Source: Larkinella sp051857545 (lineage in GTDB: Bacteria > Bacteroidota > Bacteroidia > Cytophagales > Spirosomataceae). Taken from it: DNA of 64,000 nt. The notes below the pieces were generated by a model, which saw only the letters and a list, made by a program, of their open reading frames with translations, was not told the origin of the DNA and searched no databases. Both the position numbers and the translations under genes were made by a program. Shown here piece after piece: positions 16,834 to 24,971 of the stretch (positions within the stretch are counted from its first letter, which is position 1; every line of letters starts with the position of its first letter). The stretch is from positions 1 to 64,000 of the forward strand of contig NZ_JBPZHB010000019.1 of assembly GCF_051857545.1 (NCBI RefSeq). The letters run 5' to 3'.

Positions 16834-19665
16834 TTATTGAAATACGTACCAGGTTTGACTTTTTGCAGGAATAGTAACCCGAAGCGTCAGTTTGCTTCCG
16901 TCCAGCGCCCGACTCGCAAACGCGCCGTCCTGCTGGCTGATGGAAACCCGGTTTTTCAAACCCGTGTAGTATAGATCGACCGTCAACGTTCTCGTAATCG
17001 GCTCATCCAGCGGGTTATACACCATCAGCAGACCTTTCTCTTTTCCGGCGGCATCGACGTGCAGAATGGCGTCGTAATCCCGTCCGTCGGGTCGGCGCAG
17101 GTGGATGAGGTCGGCGTCCAGAATGGGGCGGTGTTTCTTGTAAAAACCTACCCATTTTTTCACCACGGCTTTGGTTTCCGGCGCGTCGTACAACTGCGGT
17201 CCGCGGTAACAGGCCTGCACACCCGCCCCGAACAGATTGGCCATCCGCTGCTCGTAATGCGGCAGATGGTCTTTCAGCGGTTCGATGGTAGCCGCCGGAC
17301 CACCGCCGTGGTATTCGACCAGCGGCACGAACATCCAGCCCATCGACGGCGTTTTTTCCCAGGTACCGTCGTAAATGTTCTGCCGTTCGATAATCTCCTG
17401 GTATTCACGGGGCAGCGACCAGTTTGTTTCGCGGTAGCCCATCGCAATCTTGTTGCTCCCCGCCAGAAAATACCAGTCGGGCACGTTCAGGTAAATGCCT
17501 TTCCCGCGACACCACTGGTAAAAATCACGGATTCGGGCAAACTGTTTCCACTGCGAATCTTCCAGACCCGTGTGGCCGGGGTGACTCGTGGAAGCGCAAA
17601 TGTCGCCCGGATATGAACCGTCGTGCTCCAGGATGTCCATGCCGGTTTCCTGGTAAAAACGGTATAAATTTTCGAAATACCGCTGTCCCCAGGCACTTTC
17701 CAGACAGGGCGAATGACCGAAAATGGGAGTCATGCCGGGTTTCGGCATGACCACGTCATTTTCTTGATCAATCGACCGGCTCGCCAGCAGGGAATACCCA
17801 CCGATGGCAATGCCTTTCGAAGCTGCGTAGTCCTTCAACGCCTTCATGCGCTGCCGGTTTTGCCGGGTCGAATCTTCGATGTTAAAACCGCTGCCGAACG
17901 TCAGAATGGCCATCTCGAAACCGGCCTCCGCGCACTGATCGACGGCTTTTTTTACGTCGGCATCGGCCGAACTGCGGATGTGCATCAGGATCGGATTTTC
18001 GGTCACCCAGGGCGCGATCGTGCGGTACATTTTCCGCTGCGCCAGCCCCCGGCGTTCCCGGTCGCCGGAGTCGTAGAGCAATTCCCAAAGCCGCATGCTT
18101 TCAAACGGCTGCCCCCGAACGATCTTCTGCCCAACACCCTGCCGGGGCTGGCAAACCAGCACCGATGGTGTTTTAAGGTTGTAATTCACCTGCGTGCGGT
18201 ACGTCGCGTCTTCCTGCCATTCGACGCAGGCGTTTTCGGACGCGTTGGGCGCCATCGACTGGAACGCAAAATCGCTCTGGGCAAAAATCGGCGGCAATTC
18301 CCAGCGCCGTTTGGCTTCTACGGAGCTTTCGGCTTCGGTCACGGCCAGGTGTTCGGTTCGGAGATTGTTCAGCACAAAACCTTCCGCCGATGCGGTTTCG
18401 ACCGTCACCCACTTACTGAGCAGCGGCAAACCGTCGTACAATTCGTAATGCACTTTCACGACCAAACCGTTCAGAAAATCCAGATCAGCCCCCGGATTCT
18501 GCGGGCCACCGAGCAAGGTCAACTGCTCAATCCGGCAGCGGCCCGTCGATTGGGAAGCAGACTGCTCTGAGGTATTGCCTTTCTGATCGGTTTTTCCGAC
18601 CCGGATGCCTTTCGGAACGGAGGCCAGGTCGAGCGTGCGAAGCGCTTTGTAACCAATACCGTCTTCCGATACCGACAAAAGCACTTTGCCCAACGCCAGT
18701 TCGATGCGCAGATACCAGGATTTGGCGGGATCGAACCCCTCGAAAAACTCTCCCTGATCGCCATTTTGCAAACCAAACTGCTGGTTGCCGGGCGAGAGAT
18801 AGAATTTCAACGGCGGCCGATCCGCAAACGTGAGCGCCACACCCGGCCCGTAATACACACTTTGATCCGTTCCCGAATTGAGTTTACAAATCACCACGGC
18901 GGTTTTTTCGGGCCATGGCCGCTCCGCAAACAGGGTGCTGTTGGCCGGAATCTGAATTTCACCCGCTTTGCCTTCATTCGTAAACGACGCGGACTGATTC
19001 CCCGGCGACGCCACGATTTTCCAGTCGGACGACAGACTCCGAAAACCGTCGTCCAGCAGTTTGGTGCGCCGGTCATCGGACGTCAGGCGGTTTTGGTTAT
19101 TGCGAATGATGTCGTCCGTCGTTCCGTACGTAAACGTGACCTCCAGCCCTTTAGGGGGCCAGTCGGCTTTCTGCGTCGACCAGGCCGTCCGGCGGTTCCA
19201 CTCCATCCGTTTTTTAATCGGAGACACCTCATACGTCAGCATTTTCAGGCTGTAGGGATCGGCTTTCATGGTTTTGAGCCAGCCCGTCAGCAGGTAATTC
19301 TGAATGGGCTGGCCAGTCAACCCACCCACTTTGATTTCGTGGCCGTTGATCCAGAGAATGGCTTCGGGCGACACCGACCGCAGCAGCGATTCTCCCGTCG
19401 TCAAATTATCCAGACCTACCGATGCGCCGTTGGGTTCGAGGGAAAAGGTTCGGGTAATGAGACCGTTGCTCAAGGCCAGAAAGCCTTCTTTGGTTCGATA
19501 AACCGCCGATTTTTGGGCTGGTGCAGCCAGAAGCCAGTCGGTTTTGCTCCGCAGTTCTTCGCTGGAATACACCGGCAGACGGGCAATGGATTGGGCGTGA
19601 AGCGCAGAAACGACACCCCACAGAAACGCGATGGACAGGATGGGTCGGATAAGAAATTGGGTCAT
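16834..19665 (-). CDS. Secreted alpha-galactosidase-like glycoside hydrolase (GH36/clan D-like)
   Basis: 943 residues from ATG 19665, chosen because MTQFLIRPILSIAFLWGVVSALHAQ is a signal peptide. A longer frame adds 42 non-signal residues. The N-terminal half is a beta-sandwich (GLITRTFSLEPNGASVGLDN) interrupted at about 190-390 by a jelly-roll, LamG-like insert. The TIM barrel begins around PILMHIRSSADADVKKAVDQC. GMDILEHDGSYPGD carries the probable nucleophile Asp, and HGGGPAATIEPL is nearby. The C-terminus is a small beta-sandwich (GLLMVYNPLDEPI). The barrel resembles GH36/GH27 alpha-galactosidases and related uncharacterised Bacteroidota enzymes. Activity on alpha-galactosides or N-acetylgalactosaminides is inferred, not shown. 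It is exported, probably to the periplasm. The divergent EPS locus starts 252 bases away. Confidence 0.78.
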   Translation of the reverse strand: MTQFLIRPILSIAFLWGVVSALHAQSIARLPVYSSEELRSKTDWLLAAPAQKSAVYRTKEGFLALSNGLITRTFSLEPNGASVGLDNLTTGESLLRSVSPEAILWINGHEIKVGGLTGQPIQNYLLTGWLKTMKADPYSLKMLTYEVSPIKKRMEWNRRTAWSTQKADWPPKGLEVTFTYGTTDDIIRNNQNRLTSDDRRTKLLDDGFRSLSSDWKIVASPGNQSASFTNEGKAGEIQIPANSTLFAERPWPEKTAVVICKLNSGTDQSVYYGPGVALTFADRPPLKFYLSPGNQQFGLQNGDQGEFFEGFDPAKSWYLRIELALGKVLLSVSEDGIGYKALRTLDLASVPKGIRVGKTDQKGNTSEQSASQSTGRCRIEQLTLLGGPQNPGADLDFLNGLVVKVHYELYDGLPLLSKWVTVETASAEGFVLNNLRTEHLAVTEAESSVEAKRRWELPPIFAQSDFAFQSMAPNASENACVEWQEDATYRTQVNYNLKTPSVLVCQPRQGVGQKIVRGQPFESMRLWELLYDSGDRERRGLAQRKMYRTIAPWVTENPILMHIRSSADADVKKAVDQCAEAGFEMAILTFGSGFNIEDSTRQNRQRMKALKDYAASKGIAIGGYSLLASRSIDQENDVVMPKPGMTPIFGHSPCLESAWGQRYFENLYRFYQETGMDILEHDGSYPGDICASTSHPGHTGLEDSQWKQFARIRDFYQWCRGKGIYLNVPDWYFLAGSNKIAMGYRETNWSLPREYQEIIERQNIYDGTWEKTPSMGWMFVPLVEYHGGGPAATIEPLKDHLPHYEQRMANLFGAGVQACYRGPQLYDAPETKAVVKKWVGFYKKHRPILDADLIHLRRPDGRDYDAILHVDAAGKEKGLLMVYNPLDEPITRTLTVDLYYTGLKNRVSISQQDGAFASRALDGSKLTLRVTIPAKSQTWYVFQ

Positions 19666-19732
19666 GGAACTTGATGCGAAACAGTCGGTGGTGGGAACGT
19701 CTTTTCGGAAAATAAGCGAATTCCGACCGGTT

Positions 19733-19758
19733 TCCCGATCCCATCGGGGCTTTTTTTT
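19733..19758 (+). terminator. Intrinsic terminator upstream of the EPS locus
   Basis: CCCGAT / ATCGGG (19734-19739 with 19743-19748) has a three-base loop and is followed on the + strand by GC and eight T at 19751-19758. It lies between the divergent glycosidase gene and the epimerase start (ATG 19917). It would stop + strand transcripts before the EPS genes, either as an insulator or as a leader attenuator. Confidence 0.55.
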
Positions 19759-19916
19759 ATTCCCGGGCGGGCAGACGCTACAGATTGGCAAAATTACTAC
19801 GAATGCATTCTTTCCGCGCGCTGTACTTTGTTGTAAACCGAATCGCGGGCGGTTTTGTCGGTTCGCTTCGTACCGCAGCCCAACCCGTCGGCAGACTTGT
19901 TTTCTCCGTCTTCGCC

Positions 19917-21017
19917 ATGTCTAAACCAATCAAGATTCTGAACATCGTCGGTGCCCGGCCTAACTTCATGAAAGTGGCACCCCTCCACCGGGCCTTTCAA
20001 CGCTATCCGCAGGTTCGGTCAATCATCGTTCACACCGGACAGCATTACGACGCCAAAATGAGCGACGTCTTTTTCAGCCAGTTGGAACTTCCGAAACCCG
20101 ATTATTTTCTGGGCGTTGGCGGAGGGTCGCACACGCAGCAAACCGCCCGGATCATGCTGGAATTTGAAACCGTGATGGAAACGGAACAGCCGGATCTGGT
20201 GCTGGTGGTGGGCGATGTCACCTCCACGATTGCCTGCGCGCTGGTGGCCGTCAAGATGCACGTTCCGGTGGTTCACGTAGAAGCGGGTTTGCGGAGCCGG
20301 GACCGGCGCATGCCCGAGGAAATCAACCGCATCCTGACCGACAGCATTTCCGACCAGCTGTTCATCACCGAGCAGGCCGGTCTGGATAATTTAAAACACG
20401 AAGGGGTCTGTAACGAAAAAGTGCATTTTGTGGGCAACGTCATGATCGACTCCCTGATGCATTACCGCCAGAAAGCCGCCGAAACCAAAACCGTTGAGAA
20501 GCTCGGATTAAAGCCGCAGGAGTACGTTCTGATGACGATGCACCGGCCCGCCAATGTCGACACGGAAGCCGGTTTACGGAGCATCCTGCAAATCATCGAA
20601 GATACCGCTCCCTACCGAAAAGTCCTGTTTCCCATTCACCCGCGGACGCTCCACAACCTGGAAAAATTCGGCCTGTCCTCCCGGCTTTCCGCCATCGCCA
20701 ACCTGATGTTGATGGAACCGCAGGGGTATCTGGAATTTCTGAACCTGATGGAACACGCGGCCCTGATCGTGACGGATTCGGGCGGTATACAGGAAGAAAC
20801 GACCTACCTTCAGGTTCCCTGCCTGACCTTTCGTGACAGCACCGAACGACCCGTGACCGTCGAACTGGGCACCAATCAGTTGCTGGCCGATCTGAACCCG
20901 GAAACCGTTCACGGCAAAGTACTGGAGATTCTGAAAGGCCATTCCAAAAAAGGGATCATTCCCCCGCTCTGGGATGGAAAAGCTGCCCACCGAATCGCCG
21001 AGATTCTGTTTGCGTGA
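19917..21017 (+). CDS. wecB: UDP-N-acetylglucosamine 2-epimerase (non-hydrolysing)
   Basis: 366 residues from ATG 19917, chosen because homologues begin a few residues before KILNIVGARPNFMKVAP. The extra upstream codons are not homologous-looking. The protein interconverts UDP-GlcNAc and UDP-ManNAc in the cytoplasm. Family signatures are present: GARPNFMK at the N-terminus, HTGQHYD, VVGDVTST, VHVEAGLRSRD, the MPEEINRILTD loop, TMHRPANVD and VTDSGGIQEE. Length matches the family (about 360-380). It is the first gene of the exopolysaccharide locus. The 396-base gap after it contains a large inverted repeat, so it may be transcribed apart from the export genes. No UDP-ManNAc dehydrogenase is present in the window, so ManNAc, or a FucNAc pathway with genes elsewhere, is the likely use. 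Confidence 0.92.
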   Translation: MSKPIKILNIVGARPNFMKVAPLHRAFQRYPQVRSIIVHTGQHYDAKMSDVFFSQLELPKPDYFLGVGGGSHTQQTARIMLEFETVMETEQPDLVLVVGDVTSTIACALVAVKMHVPVVHVEAGLRSRDRRMPEEINRILTDSISDQLFITEQAGLDNLKHEGVCNEKVHFVGNVMIDSLMHYRQKAAETKTVEKLGLKPQEYVLMTMHRPANVDTEAGLRSILQIIEDTAPYRKVLFPIHPRTLHNLEKFGLSSRLSAIANLMLMEPQGYLEFLNLMEHAALIVTDSGGIQEETTYLQVPCLTFRDSTERPVTVELGTNQLLADLNPETVHGKVLEILKGHSKKGIIPPLWDGKAAHRIAEILFA

Positions 21018-21024
21018 TTGAAGT

Positions 21025-21117
21025 AATGATAAATGTAAAATGGCGAATGATGAATGTAAAAGTGCCGGGCTGGCTACTCCTTTTACATTCATCATTCGCC
21101 ATTTTACATTTATTATT
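21025..21117. repeat. Long inverted repeat (38-nt arms, 17-nt loop)
   Basis: Arms 21025-21062 and 21080-21117 match at 37 of 38 positions as inverted complements. Each arm holds the word gataaatgtaaaatg twice in related form (aaatgtaaaatggcgaatg, then atgaatgtaaaag). The transcript would fold into an exceptionally stable hairpin eight bases after the epimerase stop. It has no T-tract. It resembles dispersed REP-like or MITE-like palindromes more than a terminator. Confidence 0.8.
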
Positions 21118-21176
21118 CCCTTTTCGCGGTAGCGCATCAGACCTAAAAACCAGACAGTCGGTCAAGCAAAAAAACA

Positions 21177-21200
21177 AACCCGGCCCTAACAGGCCGGGTT
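21177..21200 (-). terminator. GC-rich hairpin, intrinsic terminator on the - strand
   Basis: AACCCGGCC / GGCCGGGTT gives nine pairs with a six-base loop. Read on the - strand the stem is followed by tttgtttttttgc, a good T-tract. On the + strand it is followed by gttcc, which is weak. No - strand coding gene precedes it, so it may end a small RNA, or act in the + direction only poorly. Confidence 0.55.
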
Positions 21201-21413
21201 GTTCCACGTTTCAAAGAGTTACCCTACCTCCATAGGATAACGCTGCAAGCTAGGCGGTTTCTACTGCGTGGACTATAGTAAATTTTCTATTTTACAGACA
21301 AATCAACATTCGTTCGTTTGGGCAGACCAACCCCTCCCCTGCCCACATTTGGCTAGTTTTCTACACGGCTGCCCCTGGCCATCCGGCTATATTTACGACA
21401 CAGAGCCCGGGCA

Positions 21414-23819
21414 ATGTCTCAACCGGTTTCACGTACCTATAGCACTTTCATCGTGATTTTTTGGGGTAGAATAACTTATAAAACAGCTCACAGGCAGACC
21501 GGCCTGGTATTGATGATGGCTTTCGGAATATTGACCTCTTCCGTAGCGCAAAAGGTAGCTGATTTAACTGAAGAGCAGGTTCAGCAATTTATTCAGCAAG
21601 CCAAATCGAGTGGACTTTCTGAGGCACAAATCGAACAACTGGCCTTGTCAAGGGGCTTTACCCAGGCCGATATCACGAAAATGCGTCAGCGGGTTTCCGA
21701 CCTCAACACCGTACCCAAATCAGAACCGGTTCGCGAGCCGACCGGCGGCCGCACCCAGTCGGAAGACTCGCCGGTTCCGGTTCCTCCACCGGTTGCTGTT
21801 CTAACACCACCCACCAGCGAAACCACCCTGCTCATCCCGACGGTCTTTGGTGCTTCTCTGTTTACCAACGCAAACCTGACCTTCGAGCCTAACCTCCGGA
21901 TTCCAACGCCCAAAAACTACCAGCTTGGCCCGGATGATGAGCTGATCGTCGATATTTTTGGGAACGCCCAGCAAACCTACCGCACCAAGATCAATCCGGA
22001 GGGCACGATCCGTCTGGAAAACCTCAGCCCCATATCCGTCAATGGGTTGACGATGGAACAGGCCGAACAGCGCATCGTTACCCGGCTCCGGCAATTGTAT
22101 GCGGGCCTGAACACCCCTGGCAGTGGCATTCAGGCGCAGGTGTCGCTGGGGAATATCCGGAGCATTAAAGTCACCCTGATTGGCCAGGTCGTCAAGCCCG
22201 GCACCTATACCCTGTCGTCACTGGGAACGGTTTTTAACGCCCTCTATGCCGCTGGCGGGCCGGACCCCGGCCGTGGTTCTTTCCGCGACATCCGGGTATA
22301 CCGCGCCAACCGCCAGATTCGCACACTCGACATCTACGACTTTCTGCTTGGAGCCGACCAGAAAGACAACATTCGGTTACAGGATCAGGACATCATTTTC
22401 GTCAACCATTATGACACCCGAGTGGCGTTGACTGGCGAGGTGAAACAGCCCGGTCTGTATGAGGTCAAAAAGGGGGAAATGTTGAAAACCGTGCTGGCTT
22501 TTGCCGGTGGTTTCACCGATCGGGCGTATACAGCCTCGCTGACCCTGCGCCGGAATACACCCAAAGAACTTGAAATCGGTACCATTCCGGCGACGGCCAT
22601 CAATGCCTTTGTACCCCAGCGCGGAGATCAGTATGTGGTCGGCAGCATTACCGATCGCTTCAGCAACCGGGTGGTGGTCAGCGGGGCCGTATTTCGTCCC
22701 GGCACGTACGCCCTGCAAAACAATGCTACCCTTAAACAGCTCATTACGTCGGCGGAAGGCTTGCGGGAAGACGCGTTTCTGAACCGGGCTACCATCCGCC
22801 GGCTTCGTAAAAACCTCGATCCGGAATTGATTTCTATTGATCTGGGGAAACTCATGCGGGGAGAAACGACCGATATTCCGCTGCAACGCGAAGACAATGT
22901 TACCGTTCTGGCGTATAGCGACCTCCGGGAGAAGCGAACCATTGCCCTACAGGGAGCGGTCAATAAACCGGGAACATTCGACTATGCCGACAGCATGAGC
23001 GTGGCCAACCTGATCGTTTTGGCGGGTGGATTTACCGAAGGCGCCACAGCCTCACGCATCGAAATTGCCCGCCGGATCCGAAATGATTCTACGGGTTTAC
23101 CGAACAATCAGAACGTGCGGCTCTTTCAGTTTAATCTGGATGAGAACCTCCGGCTCAACGAAGCCGATGCCCATTTCAGTCTCCAACCCTTCGATGAAGT
23201 GTTTGTGCGCACGTCGCCCCGGTACGAACAGCAAAAAATGGTGACCATTACGGGGGAAGTCACTTATCCGGGACGGTATGCCATCCGCGACAAATCGGAA
23301 CGGATTTCGGATTTGATCGATCGGGCGGGCGGGTTACAGACCAGCGCCTTTTTGAAAGCTACCCGGTTTATCCGAAAAGAAGAATTAATCTCCATCGATA
23401 TTCATCAAATTCTGCAAAGACCAACCGACAGTGGCAATCTGCTCCTGCTGGCTGGCGATTCCATTGTTATTCCCCGGAAGGTCGAATTAGTCCGCATCCG
23501 CGGAGAAGTCCTGAATCCATCGACGGTAGATTTTAATCAGGCCAAATCGTTTCGTTCCTACATCAACGAATCCGGCGGTTTTACCTCAAAAGCCCAACGC
23601 CGAAAATCATACGCAATCTATGCCAACGGGCAAATCCGGCGGACGAAACAGCTCCTGTTTTTCCGCTCGTTTCCCAAACCCGATCCGGGGATGGAACTGG
23701 TTGTTCCATCCAAACCAAAACGGGAGGAAAGCAAATTATCGCCCGCAGAGCGGGTGGCCGTCATGACCGGAATCACGTCTCTGGCGGCTGTTGTCCTGAC
23801 CATTATCCGATTATTTTAA
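21414..23819 (+). CDS. Polysaccharide export protein with multiple SLBB domains (Wza-like)
   Basis: 801 residues. The N-terminal signal lies around residues 27-46 (TGLVLMMAFGILTSSVAQ), after a hydrophilic lead. An internal Met at 34 could be the true start. A helical segment at 47-97 and a Pro-rich linker at 100-135 follow. Next come the Poly_export domain at about 165-248 (YQLGPDDELIVDIFG) and at least six SLBB-type units recognisable by their hallmark turns: GQVVKPGTYTL, GEVKQPGLYEV, GAVFRPGTYAL, GAVNKPGTFDY, GEVTYPGRYAI and GEVLNPSTVDF. The C-terminus ends in a hydrophobic helix. Members form the outer-membrane/periplasmic channel for EPS or capsule export. E. coli Wza has fewer SLBB units, but long versions are usual in Bacteroidota. 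The Wzz-like gene follows after 12 bases. Confidence 0.92.
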   Translation: MSQPVSRTYSTFIVIFWGRITYKTAHRQTGLVLMMAFGILTSSVAQKVADLTEEQVQQFIQQAKSSGLSEAQIEQLALSRGFTQADITKMRQRVSDLNTVPKSEPVREPTGGRTQSEDSPVPVPPPVAVLTPPTSETTLLIPTVFGASLFTNANLTFEPNLRIPTPKNYQLGPDDELIVDIFGNAQQTYRTKINPEGTIRLENLSPISVNGLTMEQAEQRIVTRLRQLYAGLNTPGSGIQAQVSLGNIRSIKVTLIGQVVKPGTYTLSSLGTVFNALYAAGGPDPGRGSFRDIRVYRANRQIRTLDIYDFLLGADQKDNIRLQDQDIIFVNHYDTRVALTGEVKQPGLYEVKKGEMLKTVLAFAGGFTDRAYTASLTLRRNTPKELEIGTIPATAINAFVPQRGDQYVVGSITDRFSNRVVVSGAVFRPGTYALQNNATLKQLITSAEGLREDAFLNRATIRRLRKNLDPELISIDLGKLMRGETTDIPLQREDNVTVLAYSDLREKRTIALQGAVNKPGTFDYADSMSVANLIVLAGGFTEGATASRIEIARRIRNDSTGLPNNQNVRLFQFNLDENLRLNEADAHFSLQPFDEVFVRTSPRYEQQKMVTITGEVTYPGRYAIRDKSERISDLIDRAGGLQTSAFLKATRFIRKEELISIDIHQILQRPTDSGNLLLLAGDSIVIPRKVELVRIRGEVLNPSTVDFNQAKSFRSYINESGGFTSKAQRRKSYAIYANGQIRRTKQLLFFRSFPKPDPGMELVVPSKPKREESKLSPAERVAVMTGITSLAAVVLTIIRLF

Positions 23820-23831
23820 CGAGCGATCCTG

Positions 23832-24911
23832 ATGACGACGGCGAACCATGTGACCACCACCCAGTCTCCTCAAGCTGGCTATTGGATGGATTTATCGCCC
23901 GGACGAATCGGAAAGGTGCTCTGGCGCAGCCGGATCCGGGTGCTTTCCATCACGGCTCTTTTTGCGGTGACCGGCGTTGTCGTTTCTTTGCTAACCCAGC
24001 CTGAATACGTCTCTGAAGCGCGAATTATGCCGGAAATCAGCCAGGGAACGGGGGACGTACTCCAGAAACTGGCCTCCGTGGCCGGTTTTGCCGGTTTGGA
24101 ATTTGGCGAAACCGGTGGCGTCGAAGCCATTCGTCCCGACCTGTATCCCAACGTTTTGCAGAGTACGCCCTTTATTTTGTCGCTGCTGGAACAGCCGGTT
24201 CCGACCAGCGACGGCGGCAAAACAAGCGTGTCTGCCATGCTGACGACACCAGATTCATGGTCATGGCTCACATCCAAAAAGAAGCCGGCTCCGCTCCGGC
24301 CCAATGCCAATCCGAACACCCTCCAACTCACGCAGGAGCAGCAGGATTTACTGGAAGACATTCAGCAGCGGGTTTCGGCGAAAATGGACACCCGCTCCGG
24401 CATCATTACGGTATCGGCCCGCATGCCCGATCCCACGGCCGTGGCGGCTGTTACGCAGATCGCCCTGGATTATTTAACCCGTTATGTATCGAATTATCGC
24501 ACGGAGAAAGTTCGCCGTGACCTTGAATTCTATACCAACCGATTGAAAGAAGCGAAACGTCGTTTCGAACTTGCTCAATACAGCATGTTCCACTACAACG
24601 ACCAGCACAAATACATGGTGGTGCAGGCCGCTACCATGGAAAAACAGCGTATTGAAGCAGAATTGACTATTTCTCAGGTCGTTTATACGGAATTGGCCAA
24701 GCAATTTGAGCAGGCAAAAATTAAGGTGCAGGAACAAACACCCGTTTTTAAGGTATTGGAACCCGCCAAAATTCCCCTGAAACGATCGTCGCCCCGACGC
24801 ACGATGCTGGTGATCCTGTATACGCTGGTGGGGTTTGTGGTAGGCAGTGTGACGGCGCTGGCGGTGGGGTTCGATGTGATCGGCCGGCTGCGCCAAAGCC
24901 TGGCCGAGTAA
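23832..24911 (+). CDS. Wzz/GumC-type chain-length determinant without kinase domain
   Basis: 359 residues. Inner-membrane helix 1 at about 37-58 (VLSITALFAVTGVVVSLLT) is followed by the Wzz periplasmic signature (PEYVSEARIMPE) and a long helical arm (about 200-300, KEAKRRFELAQYSMFHYND). The Pro-rich segment KVLEPAKIPLKRSSPRR precedes helix 2 (about 320-345), and only a dozen cytoplasmic residues follow. The co-polymerase sets polymer length and couples Wzy to the export channel. There is no BY-kinase (Wzc C-terminal) domain and no separate kinase or phosphatase gene in the locus, unlike classical capsule clusters. It is probably co-transcribed with the SLBB gene. Confidence 0.9.
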   Translation: MTTANHVTTTQSPQAGYWMDLSPGRIGKVLWRSRIRVLSITALFAVTGVVVSLLTQPEYVSEARIMPEISQGTGDVLQKLASVAGFAGLEFGETGGVEAIRPDLYPNVLQSTPFILSLLEQPVPTSDGGKTSVSAMLTTPDSWSWLTSKKKPAPLRPNANPNTLQLTQEQQDLLEDIQQRVSAKMDTRSGIITVSARMPDPTAVAAVTQIALDYLTRYVSNYRTEKVRRDLEFYTNRLKEAKRRFELAQYSMFHYNDQHKYMVVQAATMEKQRIEAELTISQVVYTELAKQFEQAKIKVQEQTPVFKVLEPAKIPLKRSSPRRTMLVILYTLVGFVVGSVTALAVGFDVIGRLRQSLAE

Positions 24912-24971
24912 TCGCGCAGAGCCGGCGTGGCAAGCCGGGAATCGTAACGAGTCATTTTAATCCCGGAAACA

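Larger units (their letters stand above)
21018..21413. other. Structured intergenic region between the epimerase and the export genes
   Basis: The 396 bases carry no supported gene. They contain a near-perfect long inverted repeat (21025-21117) and a GC-rich hairpin (21177-21200). On the - strand that hairpin is followed by a T-rich tract (complement of 21166-21176). Upstream of it on the - strand, 21200-21260 can form further short stems, so a small RNA transcribed leftward is conceivable. The promoter of the SLBB gene should also lie here. I could not identify it with confidence. Confidence 0.4.

Noticed and set aside
18766..19674. 302-codon + strand frame across the glycosidase gene
   Set aside because: Arg-rich antisense shadow of a clearly coding - strand gene.
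19785..19916. Upstream extension of the wecB frame
   Set aside because: The extra residues precede the family's normal N-terminus and do not resemble a signal or leader; ATG 19917 fits homologues.
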